Positions 52,521-61,435 of a stretch of 64,000 nucleotides of DNA are shown here, in pieces. Position 1 is the first letter of the stretch, and every line of letters starts with the position of its first letter. A program made the translations under genes and the position numbers. Below the pieces are notes generated by a model. It saw only the letters and a list, made by a program, of their open reading frames with translations, was not told the DNA's origin and made no database searches. The DNA lies in assembly GCA_964423865.1 (NCBI GenBank), contig CAYRGN010000008.1:33991-97990 (forward strand), given 5' to 3'. This stretch comes from Leadbetterella sp964423865 (GTDB taxonomy: Bacteria; Bacteroidota; Bacteroidia; Cytophagales; Spirosomataceae).

Positions 52521-54829
52521 TTTCAAATTGATTTTCAACGATATTTACAACAAGGCGGTTTTTATCAACAAGCCTTCTGACCTGGTTGTGAATTGCTTTC
52601 AAATTGATTTTCAACGATATTTACAACAAGTAGCGACAGATGCAACCATCCAACGCTTTAGTTGTGAATTGCTTTCAAATTGATTTTCAACGATATTTAC
52701 AACAAGATACAAAGGCTTCAAGTTTCTTGCAAATAGTTGTGAATTGCTTTCAAATTGATTTTCAACGATATTTACAACAAGTTATTGGCAAAAAGAAAAC
52801 CCAGCCCAAGCGTTGTGAATTGCTTTCAAATTGATTTTCAACGATATTTACAACAAGCAGATCATTCAGGGTTATGCTCGACCTGTCGTTGTGAATTGCT
52901 TTCAAATTGATTTTCAACGATATTTACAACAAGATGCCCGTTCTCTTAATTCGATCTGCCGGGGTTGTGAATTGCTTTCAAATTGATTTTCAACGATATT
53001 TACAACAAGGTACCTTCTTTTAGACTCTTTAATCTTGTAGTTGTGAATTGCTTTCAAATTGATTTTCAACGATATTTACAACAAGTTACCCTGGCTGCAT
53101 AATCACTATTTGGGCGTTGTGAATTGCTTTCAAATTGATTTTCAACGATATTTACAACAAGACTACCAAAAGGCAAAAAGAATAGCAAAAAGTTGTGAAT
53201 TGCTTTCAAATTGATTTTCAACGATATTTACAACAAGAAGGTCAAGAAACTGATTGAAGAATCTCAAGTTGTGAATTGCTTTCAAATTGATTTTCAACGA
53301 TATTTACAACAAGAATATTTCAATGTATATCTAAAGTAGGGGGGTTGTGAATTGCTTTCAAATTGATTTTCAACGATATTTACAACAAGTGATGAAGGGG
53401 TTTTTCTTTACCCAAACCGTTGTGAATTGCTTTCAAATTGATTTTCAACGATATTTACAACAAGGAGTGTCCCAAATAAGATGAAAAGCAAGAAGTTGTG
53501 AATTGCTTTCAAATTGATTTTCAACGATATTTACAACAAGTGTGTACAATAAGATGCTTCTTATTGATGCGTTGTGAATTGCTTTCAAATTGATTTTCAA
53601 CGATATTTACAACAAGTCATGGTCTTGGTGGTGGGTTTTATCCCCGGTTGTGAATTGCTTTCAAATTGATTTTCAACGATATTTACAACAAGCCCTTTCG
53701 GCTGGACGTTGAAACGCTCTGCGTTGTGAATTGCTTTCAAATTGATTTTCAACGATATTTACAACAAGTTCGTGATGAGGTAGTAAACATAGTGGTAGGT
53801 TGTGAATTGCTTTCAAATTGATTTTCAACGATATTTACAACAAGGTCCACGGAGGTTACTACAATAACGGTTCCGTTGTGAATTGCTTTCAAATTGATTT
53901 TCAACGATATTTACAACAAGTATTAATTTTGTATTATATATATAATAAAAGTTGTGAATTGCTTTCAAATTGATTTTCAACGATATTTACAACAAGGTTA
54001 TCATTTCTATTCGTTTTTTGTGTCAGTTGTGAATTGCTTTCAAATTGATTTTCAACGATATTTACAACAAGCGGATTCGACGAAGATATAGACCACGTTT
54101 TGTTGTGAATTGCTTTCAAATTGATTTTCAACGATATTTACAACAAGTCAGAACTTTCGCTTTCGGCGACCGATATCGTTGTGAATTGCTTTCAAATTGA
54201 TTTTCAACGATATTTACAACAAGTGGCCATGCCGGCATCGCCCACCCGAATGTGTTGTGAATTGCTTTCAAATTGATTTTCAACGATATTTACAACAAGT
54301 GCACCGTCGCCACACCCTCATGTCAAGTCGTTGTGAATTGCTTTCAAATTGATTTTCAACGATATTTACAACAAGCTGAAGTGTTTTGCAGGGGCGTGCC
54401 GCCCTGTTGTGAATTGCTTTCAAATTGATTTTCAACGATATTTACAACAAGTTACCACCTGAAAATATAAATATATTCTTGTTGTGAATTGCTTTCAAAT
54501 TGATTTTCAACGATATTTACAACAAGGACGCAATAGTTAGCCGGAAAGTACGAACTGTTGTGAATTGCTTTCAAATTGATTTTCAACGATATTTACAACA
54601 AGCTACTCATAGATTATTTTGGCGCAGAGGAGTTGTGAATTGCTTTCAAATTGATTTTCAACGATATTTACAACAAGGATGAAAAGCAATAACGTTTCCA
54701 CCCTTCAGTTGTGAATTGCTTTCAAATTGATTTTCAACGATATTTACAACAAGATCCCCGCGGGTGCATGTTGTATTTTAAGCGTTGTGAATTGCTTTCA
54801 AATTGATTTTCAACGATATTTACAACAAG
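52521..54829 (-). CRISPR. type II-C CRISPR array: 30 intact 46-bp repeats plus one truncated repeat, 30 spacers
   Basis: The repeat starts GTTGTGAATTGCTTTCAAAT and ends ATATTTACAACAAG (46 bases). Full repeats start at 52585, 52661, 52736 and so on at a 75-76-bp pitch to 54784-54829, all apparently identical. Spacers are 29 or 30 bp and all different. The left-most repeat (52521-52554) lacks its first 12 bases, marking it as the old, leader-distal end; the leader therefore lies on the cas2 side (54830-54947). The tracrRNA anti-repeat pairs with the first 16 bases of the repeat as written, so crRNAs should be read from the plus strand. Strand is given as that of the cas genes. Confidence 0.98.
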
Positions 54830-54947
54830 GTATGTTGTTGTAATTGATTGTTAGTCATTGATTTATCGTTGAAATTGTAAAGAAAAAATCTGAATGTTAA
54901 ACGGTCGGATTTTTTCTTTTTTCGGTGATTTTGTTCATTCTGATTTT
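54830..54947. promoter_or_regulatory. CRISPR leader / cas2 3' flank with 12-bp stem
   Basis: 118 bases between the last intact repeat and the cas2 stop. aaagaaaaaatc (54879-54890) and gattttttcttt (54908-54919) form a perfect 12-bp stem with a 17-base loop. On the minus strand it could end the cas transcript. As the leader-proximal flank it should hold the integration signals recognised by Cas1-Cas2. Confidence 0.6.
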
Positions 54948-55283
54948 TTAAAAAAGTTCGAGTTGCTGGGCCACCTGAGGTTTTTGGGCTTCATCCTTTC
55001 CGATAAAAAGCTCGATGTCGCCAAACTGTTTATCGGTAATGCATAAAATTCCGACATGCCCTTTAGGAGGTAGAAGCCGTTTAATCCTTTTCATGTGTAC
55101 CTCCGCATTTTCGCGACTGTTACAATGGCGCAGATAGATGGAGAACTGAAACATGGCGAAGCCGTCTTGCAAGAGATCTTTACGGAACTTTCCGGCCGCT
55201 TTCCGGTCTTTTTTGGTTTCCGTAGGCAGGTCAAAGAATACTAATAACCACAAAATTCTGTATTGGTTTAACCGGGTGATCAT
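54948..55283 (-). CDS. cas2: CRISPR-associated endonuclease Cas2
   Basis: 111 residues, ferredoxin-like: LWLLVFFDLPTETKKDRKAA with the conserved Asp at 18, then FRKDLLQDGFAMFQFSIYLRHC and KGHVGILCITDKQFGDIELFIG. With Cas1 it integrates new spacers at the leader end. The ATG overlaps the cas1 stop by four bases. Confidence 0.96.
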   Translation of the reverse strand: MITRLNQYRILWLLVFFDLPTETKKDRKAAGKFRKDLLQDGFAMFQFSIYLRHCNSRENAEVHMKRIKRLLPPKGHVGILCITDKQFGDIELFIGKDEAQKPQVAQQLELF

Positions 55284-56176
55284 TCCAAAACCGGATAGTT
55301 GATCTTTCTTTGGGTACCTTCAAAACAACGGGCCAATGAGGCAGTGGTACGCTGAATACCTACCAATAGAGGGCTGGTGAAATTCTCGAATTTTACGTCT
55401 ACCTGAGCGATTTTAAGCAAATGGGCTTTGGCTTCTTTGCTAAGGACTTCTTGTTCTGGGTTTTGTTCCACCCATTCGCACACCAATTTGTCTACAAACG
55501 GGCGGTAAGGCTCCATGATGTCATCGGCAAGGCAATAAGCGTTATACTTGTTTTTGTGGAAAATGCCTAAGGTAGGAAGGAGGCCGGAGGCTACCAGGCT
55601 TCTGGCCACAATAGCCCTTAAAATGGCATACCCATAGTTTAAGTGGTGATTAGGAAACTCCCCGAAACGTTCCCGGGTGAAATCTTCCACGTCGGGGAAA
55701 AGCTTACTCCAATAATATACTGCGGCTCGGGCTTCGTGGTTTTCCGTATCGCCTGATTTCACACTTTTCATCCAATACAGCAGATTTTCATGCGGTATAT
55801 CAAAGTAATCCAGAAGCTTTGCCTGATTATAAATCTTGGATTGGACCGTCTGCTGCCACAATTGTTTTTTTAGGGGTAGTGTAGCATCTATTTGGTATCG
55901 GAAGCGCTCGGTTTGGGTATTTCCACCGTCTAAAGGCAACATAAGCCCATTAGGCATGTGGGTCGCATCGCAAGTGATAATGGCGGCATTGTTTTCCAGC
56001 AGAGCCGTCATGAGGCCATTGGTCAGTGTGATCTGTCGGTTTTCCAGAACCACCACTCCGATATCTTCCACCGGTACAGTCAGCGGTTTATCTGAATTGG
56101 GGTAACTAACAGAAAGCTGCCTGTTCTTAAGACTTAAATAGGCCGGATTGGAGAAAAATAAACTTCGTTTAATCAT
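55280..56176 (-). CDS. cas1: CRISPR-associated endonuclease Cas1 (type II)
   Basis: 298 residues, the type II-C form. MIKRSLFFSNPAYLSLKNRQL is the usual N-terminus; the metal-binding residues appear as E148 (NHEARAAVYYW), H207 (GIFHKNK) and E222 (ADDIMEPYRP). Integrase of the adaptation complex. It is separated from cas9 by a two-gene module rather than directly following it. Confidence 0.96.
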   Translation of the reverse strand: MIKRSLFFSNPAYLSLKNRQLSVSYPNSDKPLTVPVEDIGVVVLENRQITLTNGLMTALLENNAAIITCDATHMPNGLMLPLDGGNTQTERFRYQIDATLPLKKQLWQQTVQSKIYNQAKLLDYFDIPHENLLYWMKSVKSGDTENHEARAAVYYWSKLFPDVEDFTRERFGEFPNHHLNYGYAILRAIVARSLVASGLLPTLGIFHKNKYNAYCLADDIMEPYRPFVDKLVCEWVEQNPEQEVLSKEAKAHLLKIAQVDVKFENFTSPLLVGIQRTTASLARCFEGTQRKINYPVLE

Positions 56177-56229
56177 GGGTAATACACTTAAAGGTTGATT
56201 TTAAGTGTATTACAATTAAGGTGCCAAAG

Positions 56230-56715
56230 TTATTTATCTTTATTTCTTAATAACATTATTTTTTCTAAATATTCAACATCTGCCAGGTCTTTTAGACGAC
56301 CGCTGGCTTTTTTATTTTCAATAAGATCGTTAATATGAATGATTGGCAAATTAAGTCCTTCGATATCAGCCACGATTTTGAGTTCATCTGCCAAAGTGAA
56401 CTGCACGCCTGAAATATGTGTCACAAATTCTGTTTTGTCGGGCTCCAGCTCGCTGCCAATATGAAATTTTTGCATTTTAGTAAAATTCCATTGACTAATT
56501 GTTGCCAATCCATCTTCATCAAATCCTAAGGATTCTAGAGCCTGAATAAGTAATTCTTTGTTTTCATTATCCGGCTTTATCCAAACGTCCATATCCCCAG
56601 TACTTCGGTGGTAACCGTAATAATTTACCGCGTAGCCCCCAATCAGAATAAAGCTCACTTTATGTTTTATCAAAGCTTTCAGGATTTCTCTATGCTCATC
56701 AAAAAAAATATTCAT
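56230..56715 (-). CDS. nucleotidyltransferase-fold protein (DUF6036/AbiEii-like), putative toxin
   Basis: 161 residues. The N-terminal motif GG (26-27) in LIGGYAVNYYGYHRSTGDMDVW with D41 and D43 is the minimal nucleotidyltransferase active site. A C-terminal LIENKKASGRLKDLADVEYL matches the end of AbiEii/DUF6036-type proteins. Such proteins often act as toxins in two-gene systems, modifying tRNA or other targets, with a small antitoxin encoded upstream. Here the preceding gene encodes a 78-residue protein and ends three bases before this ATG. The pair lies inside the cas operon, in the same direction, between cas9 and cas1. Toxin function is inferred. Confidence 0.75.
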   Translation of the reverse strand: MNIFFDEHREILKALIKHKVSFILIGGYAVNYYGYHRSTGDMDVWIKPDNENKELLIQALESLGFDEDGLATISQWNFTKMQKFHIGSELEPDKTEFVTHISGVQFTLADELKIVADIEGLNLPIIHINDLIENKKASGRLKDLADVEYLEKIMLLRNKDK

Positions 56716-56718
56716 TAG

Positions 56719-56955
56719 TTAAAACTTTATAATACGTTCTTTTTTTTTTATTTGAGCTTCATCTGAAAATCCAAAAGCTGCCAATGTTAATTTTTTTAAT
56801 TTTAGGAGACCTTCTATAGGGCTGAGAGAAATCGCTTGTTTCAGTTGATCCATTTCCATTTCCTCGAATGTATCAAACTTTTTTAAAGTCCATTTTTTTT
56901 TAGGAGTTTTAACCGATTCAGGAAACATGGAGGTATTTGTTTTTAGTTTTGACAT
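56719..56955 (-). CDS. small protein paired with the nucleotidyltransferase, putative antitoxin
   Basis: 78 residues, basic N-terminus (MSKLKTNTSMFPESVKTPKKKWTL is split here as MSKLKTNTSM then FPESVKTPKKK), a FDTFEEMEMDQLKQAISLSP segment likely helical, and a Lys-rich tail. The pattern of a short charged protein immediately upstream of a nucleotidyltransferase gene is typical of two-gene toxin-antitoxin or abortive-infection loci. It starts 86 bases after the cas9 stop. I do not recognise a specific family. Confidence 0.6.
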   Translation of the reverse strand: MSKLKTNTSMFPESVKTPKKKWTLKKFDTFEEMEMDQLKQAISLSPIEGLLKLKKLTLAAFGFSDEAQIKKKERIIKF

Positions 56956-57041
56956 AATGTTATGCTTTTGGAATTCTCCCTAATCTACTCACGTTTAATT
57001 TAATATAAACTTTTTTTGAAACATTAAAGGTAATAATATAT

Positions 57042-60000
57042 TTAATATTCTCCCTTTTTAACAATATCCCCCAAGTGATCGATGCGAACTTTGACTATTT
57101 CTTTCAGGAGATTACAACTTTGGATGTGAATAAAAGCAATGTTCTTCAGTTCTTTTTTATCATCCACATTAGTTTCCAAATGATGTCTAAACATGTAATT
57201 CTTTGTGGCTAACTTTTGTACTCTAAACAAATTCGGGCTAATCATTTTCTTATTTTTAGGGTCAAGTAAATCTACTTCGCCGGGATTGAAACCTGTGTGT
57301 TCGTTCGGAAATACAAAGTATTCGTTCTGTTTCATTGTAAACAAGAACTGCCAACCTAAGCCCTGATTATAACTTTTGTCTATTACCGGTTCACCTGCAT
57401 TTACCAACTGAACGGCATCAAATAGCGAAACTACCCGCTCTTGTAAATTGCCATTACCATCTCTGTAAATAGCTACGTGGTGGTTATTGCCCGTACTCAC
57501 AAAATCTACCGGAATGCGTTTGCCTTCTTTGTCCAAAATCTCATTTCCCAGATGATCTTTTTTATAGTGTAAAAATTCTGCATTTTTCACTCCACTAATG
57601 GTGACCCTTTTGATAGCAATACCTTTGGCTTCGTTAAGCCAGATTGGGTTTTTATCCAGATCGGAAAAAGCTTTCCGGGCATCACCATATTGTTTTAAAC
57701 GATCAGACAAAATTTGTTTTATTTTCTTGTCCAAAACCTTTTCAATAGTCTTTTCATCTTTAAAGTTTTCCGGTGTAACATCTTTTCTGATAGAGTAATC
57801 CTCTTCGAGCCATGTCAATTTCACCGTTTCCGGTAGCATTTCTGTTTTGGCTTCGTCTAAATAAATCGGATTTTTACTTAAGGAGTTTTTGCCGCCAAAG
57901 GCTGTTTTAGGGTCATTCCCGTTTTCTTGTAAGCGTTGCAGTAAAAGGCTTCTGTAAAGCGGGTTGCTGACTTTTTGAATGAGGGCTTCATTAAATTTTA
58001 TCCCTACTTTTTCTTCTTTGTTGACATAATATAGATAGCGGCCATAAACAGTTTCTTTGTGGAACTGTCCTCTTGGAGTTAATTCCGTTCTTGTCATTTC
58101 GCCGTTTTTGGTTTTAATAGTATTTTTGTTTTTAGTTACCACTTTATTCTTGGCTTTATGGGAGACCAAAACATTTTCCAAATGCTCTTTAGCTTGCTGA
58201 CGGAAGTCAAAAACAGGTGATTTGAAAACACGTTTTTTATTCCCCTCATCATCTACTCTGATTTCTGTCTCTTTGTTTTCAATGCCGATGATATTGTGAT
58301 GCAGCCTGTGGCTTTCATCTTTACGAGCATTCAGATAATTGAGATAGTTGATGTAATTGAGTTTGGTAAAGGCTACAGTTAGTGCGTCCATGGCGTGATG
58401 GCGATGGTCGTTACGCTTGGTCCAGTCAATAATTCGTTCTTTGAAGTTACCGTCTTTTTTTTCCACTCGTTCGGTTAAGCCCAGAGCTTTGAATTTATCG
58501 AAGTTCAATTCCTGCATAATGTTGACCAATCCCCAATCTTCACGGAGTCTGTCGGTAATACTACCGGATGTTGATACCACCGAGCGGGTAATGTCGTACA
58601 ACATATTTTTGGCTTTCTTTGCGATATACTGACTATCTCTCAAGTCTCGTTCTATAAAACCGTCGTCTATTTCACTTTCTTTTTTTTGCAGTTTTTGAAA
58701 TTTGGCTTTGGAGATTCCTTCCTCTTTATTTTTCTGCCCCAAGTCAAATAACATCTTTGCTCTCAAGACGTATTGATCCGCAGCATTGCTTCCGTATTTG
58801 TTTAGGATATAGTCATAGGCTGTCTTGTTGCTTTTATCCAAATTGTCTTTTCTGAAAACCACCGTTTTATTGGAAAAGCTATCATCAAATAATTTTGCCT
58901 GTGGAATGATATGGTCTATGTCGATCTGTTTGCTAAACAAAATGTCTCTTTGAATATAGGTGTTGGTATAAAGGTCTTTGTAGCCGTTATTCTTCAGTTC
59001 TTCATACAGTTTGTAGCGGATAATGTCATTACGACTTGGATTTTTTACTCCAAATTCGGTTTGCAGAATTTTTATAATTTTCTCGTGTTGCAGTTTGGCA
59101 GCGTTGATATTCGTAGTCATTTCTGCTCTTTCTTTGGCGTTCTTTTTCAACTCCCGGGCCAGCTCAATACGTATCTCATTAAAATGAAAATCAGGATTAT
59201 TCGCTCTGTTCTTTTCCAGCAAAGCGTTGACCACATTCACCATTTGATTAAGGATTTTCTCCACCACGGGATTGCGCAGACTGTTTTTCTTCAACAGGTT
59301 TAATTTTTCTTTTAAAGGTCTATTGGCAATTTCCTCTTTGGTCAATGAAGAAGCAGAATGCCGGTAGCCTGCATATTCGCAGGCGGTACTGTATTGGTTC
59401 TCTTTGATGTAAGGAAAAATCTTACGTATGGCTTTGCTACTCAGGTTTCCGTAATCATCCGAAAAACTGACCCCGGCCAATATTTTAGAATGCTCGTTTT
59501 TGAAACCATATTTCCTCTTTAAAAGCTCATATAGTTTTTCATTGCCGCTAGGGGAGTCGTCACCTTCATAGGAATATAACAAATGCCATAATTGGTATGA
59601 CGCCTGCTGTTCAAAAGCCTTGCCTTCCAACTCTGCATCAAATTCTAAAATGGCGGTATCAATTCCCAGGGTTTCAAAAACAGACTGTACCATTTTTTTG
59701 ATTTCAAAAGCAGGTACATCTAAATCATTTAATTCAACTTCATCTTTATTGCTTTTTACTTTGAGTAAATCTTTTATATCATAGCCTTCTACCTCTAATA
59801 TCTTCAAATAGGTGCTGTATAAAATTTCGTTGGTACGATTGCCTTCCAGCACAGTATGGTTAACTTCCCATTCGGAGGGTTTATACCCTAAAGTTTCGAT
59901 GATTTTTGCCGCAGATAAATTGCCTTTGAGGTTGAGTTCGTTAAATAATGTTTGTTTAGCGTCTAAGTCGAAAAAGAATGCTTTGGTATCGGTTAATTTC

Positions 60001-61307
60001 GCAGTAGATTTTTTACTTCCTTTTTTTCGAATTAATACATTGTTCAGTATCTGCCAAATCTTAAATTCCTGGAATAAAGGGGAAGATTTTGGAGCTACTT
60101 TCAGGCCAATTTTTTTTTTCGTTTTCCGGCCATTTTTTTCTGTATCAATTTCCTTACTTTCAAATTCACAAAAACTCACCAGGCCTTTTTGAGATTTCAA
60201 CTTCCGTTGATAGAAAATCACAATGTCACGGATTTGGGTTTTTAATTCATCTGTCAGTTCCGGGTGATGTTTGGATTGCTCTTTCCAAATGGTTTCGAAT
60301 TCATCCAAATAATCCTGGCGGTAAAATACCTGGTTTTTCAACCGGATATGTGAATTAGCCTGTAGTTGTTTATAGAGGTATTGGCCTACGGTTTCTTTAT
60401 TGAAATATAACTCTTTACTTCTATCGGAGATGGCACCAAGATAACCACTCGAATTATTAAGGTTGTTGTTGATTTCGGTAATCACATAAGCCGCTTCTTC
60501 TTTGGAGAGTTGTTTGCTCAAAGCGCTACTACGCCATTGATAGGCTTGTATTTTTTTCTCCTCCCGGGTTCCTTTGTTTTCTGCTGTATTAAAACCGTAT
60601 GTTCCCCAAAATGCTGCTGAAGTAGCCCGTAGCCCTTTTCCTTGCAGGTTTTTGTAAAACCCATCCGTAAAAACTTCAGGGTAAAACGACTTTTGTACAT
60701 CCCATACTTTATCAAACTCCGCCTGTAAATCAGAGCGGTAAAAATCGGGGATATGTTTTTTGCCTTCTTTTAATAGCTGAAACACCAGCTGTCCGGGTGT
60801 AAGATTTTCGTCGTACAACCTTTTGGCTATCGCCATTCCGTCTATCGCCTGTCCTTCATCTTCGTTTCTCGCTTTACGGCTGCTTTTATAACCTCTTTTT
60901 TTGTTAATAGCGAGGAATACCCGGGCCAGTTCAACCTTTTCTATTTTTGATGTAGCTGCCTTAGATCGCAGTTGCCACGTTTCATGTGTGGTCTGTTTGC
61001 CATCTTCTGCCAGTATACTATCCTGGGTGATGATGTGGTTTTTTTTCAAAACTTCTATAAGGTTATTTCTTCGTAACTGGTATCGGTCGAGGTTGCGACG
61101 CATACCCCGTTTTAAAGTACGGTCTGCATTGACAGAAACAGGTTTGCCTTTTTCGAAATTGGTTTGTTCATCTGTAGTCAAGGGGTTGACACGAACTCCT
61201 ATTTGGATCATTTCAGATAGCTCCGGTGTATCTCCTTCAATAACATGGGCGAACCCTATTGAAGTGGTTCCAAGATCGAGACCGAGGATATGTTTATTTT
61301 TGGGCAT
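57042..61307 (-). CDS. cas9: CRISPR-associated endonuclease Cas9, type II-C
   Basis: 1421 residues, normal for Bacteroidota II-C Cas9. RuvC-I HILGLDLGTTSIGFAHV with D11; Arg-rich bridge helix about 63-90 (RTLKRGMRRNLDRYQLRR); REC lobe about 90-700; RuvC-II EIRIELARELKK with E715; HNH QIDIDHIIPQAKLFDDSFSN with H799 and the following NKTVVFRKDNLDKSNK; RuvC-III HHAMDALTVAF with H970/H971 and D974; then the wedge/PAM-interacting domain to 1421. All nuclease residues are intact. Guided by tracrRNA:crRNA. Its start is preceded by an unusual hairpin plus repeat-like leader. Composition is AT-richer than the chromosomal genes to the left. Confidence 0.98.
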   Translation of the reverse strand: MPKNKHILGLDLGTTSIGFAHVIEGDTPELSEMIQIGVRVNPLTTDEQTNFEKGKPVSVNADRTLKRGMRRNLDRYQLRRNNLIEVLKKNHIITQDSILAEDGKQTTHETWQLRSKAATSKIEKVELARVFLAINKKRGYKSSRKARNEDEGQAIDGMAIAKRLYDENLTPGQLVFQLLKEGKKHIPDFYRSDLQAEFDKVWDVQKSFYPEVFTDGFYKNLQGKGLRATSAAFWGTYGFNTAENKGTREEKKIQAYQWRSSALSKQLSKEEAAYVITEINNNLNNSSGYLGAISDRSKELYFNKETVGQYLYKQLQANSHIRLKNQVFYRQDYLDEFETIWKEQSKHHPELTDELKTQIRDIVIFYQRKLKSQKGLVSFCEFESKEIDTEKNGRKTKKKIGLKVAPKSSPLFQEFKIWQILNNVLIRKKGSKKSTAKLTDTKAFFFDLDAKQTLFNELNLKGNLSAAKIIETLGYKPSEWEVNHTVLEGNRTNEILYSTYLKILEVEGYDIKDLLKVKSNKDEVELNDLDVPAFEIKKMVQSVFETLGIDTAILEFDAELEGKAFEQQASYQLWHLLYSYEGDDSPSGNEKLYELLKRKYGFKNEHSKILAGVSFSDDYGNLSSKAIRKIFPYIKENQYSTACEYAGYRHSASSLTKEEIANRPLKEKLNLLKKNSLRNPVVEKILNQMVNVVNALLEKNRANNPDFHFNEIRIELARELKKNAKERAEMTTNINAAKLQHEKIIKILQTEFGVKNPSRNDIIRYKLYEELKNNGYKDLYTNTYIQRDILFSKQIDIDHIIPQAKLFDDSFSNKTVVFRKDNLDKSNKTAYDYILNKYGSNAADQYVLRAKMLFDLGQKNKEEGISKAKFQKLQKKESEIDDGFIERDLRDSQYIAKKAKNMLYDITRSVVSTSGSITDRLREDWGLVNIMQELNFDKFKALGLTERVEKKDGNFKERIIDWTKRNDHRHHAMDALTVAFTKLNYINYLNYLNARKDESHRLHHNIIGIENKETEIRVDDEGNKKRVFKSPVFDFRQQAKEHLENVLVSHKAKNKVVTKNKNTIKTKNGEMTRTELTPRGQFHKETVYGRYLYYVNKEEKVGIKFNEALIQKVSNPLYRSLLLQRLQENGNDPKTAFGGKNSLSKNPIYLDEAKTEMLPETVKLTWLEEDYSIRKDVTPENFKDEKTIEKVLDKKIKQILSDRLKQYGDARKAFSDLDKNPIWLNEAKGIAIKRVTISGVKNAEFLHYKKDHLGNEILDKEGKRIPVDFVSTGNNHHVAIYRDGNGNLQERVVSLFDAVQLVNAGEPVIDKSYNQGLGWQFLFTMKQNEYFVFPNEHTGFNPGEVDLLDPKNKKMISPNLFRVQKLATKNYMFRHHLETNVDDKKELKNIAFIHIQSCNLLKEIVKVRIDHLGDIVKKGEY

Positions 61308-61318
61308 ACTTAAAATGA

Positions 61319-61361
61319 TTTTTATAGCAGAAAGATAAGAGATATCTTTCTGCTATAAAAA
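61319..61361 (-). promoter_or_regulatory. 19-bp perfect inverted repeat in the cas9 leader
   Basis: Bases 61319-61337 (ttttt atagcag aaagata) are the exact reverse complement of 61343-61361, with a five-base loop (61338-61342). The structure ends 11 bases before the cas9 ATG. There is no U-tract placed for termination before cas9 (the outer arms are U/A-rich themselves), so it may control translation or bind a dimeric repressor. Confidence 0.85.
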
Positions 61362-61380
61362 TTTAAAAGCAATTCACAAC
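61355..61380 (-). repeat. CRISPR repeat-derived sequence (pseudo-repeat) upstream of cas9
   Basis: On the minus strand GTTGTGAATTGCTTT (complement of 61366-61380) is identical to the first 15 bases of the CRISPR repeat, and similarity continues with TAAATT against CAAATT. It lies 47-73 bases before the cas9 ATG, in the sense orientation of cas9 mRNA, and could pair with the tracrRNA anti-repeat. No second repeat or tracrRNA tail follows. Confidence 0.85.
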
Positions 61381-61404
61381 TAATTCATTTATTATGATAT
61401 CCAT

Positions 61405-61435
61405 TTGGGACAGTCGAATAAATAAATTATCTTTG
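61405..61435 (+). promoter_or_regulatory. plus-strand promoter TTG-N20-TATCTTTG facing the tRNA antisense strand
   Basis: TTG at 61405-61407, 20 bases, TATCTTTG at 61428-61435. A full consensus match. Transcription would start near 61442 and run antisense across the tRNA to the terminator at 61513-61542. Confidence 0.55.

Noticed and set aside
52585..54829. Short open frames inside the CRISPR array on both strands
   Set aside because: They simply translate repeats and spacers.
61366..61380. A second tracrRNA on the plus strand upstream of cas9
   Set aside because: The 15-base anti-repeat match is there, but it is not followed by a nexus hairpin or terminator, and the nearby plus-strand promoter starts downstream of it; the full tracrRNA is at 62468-62536.
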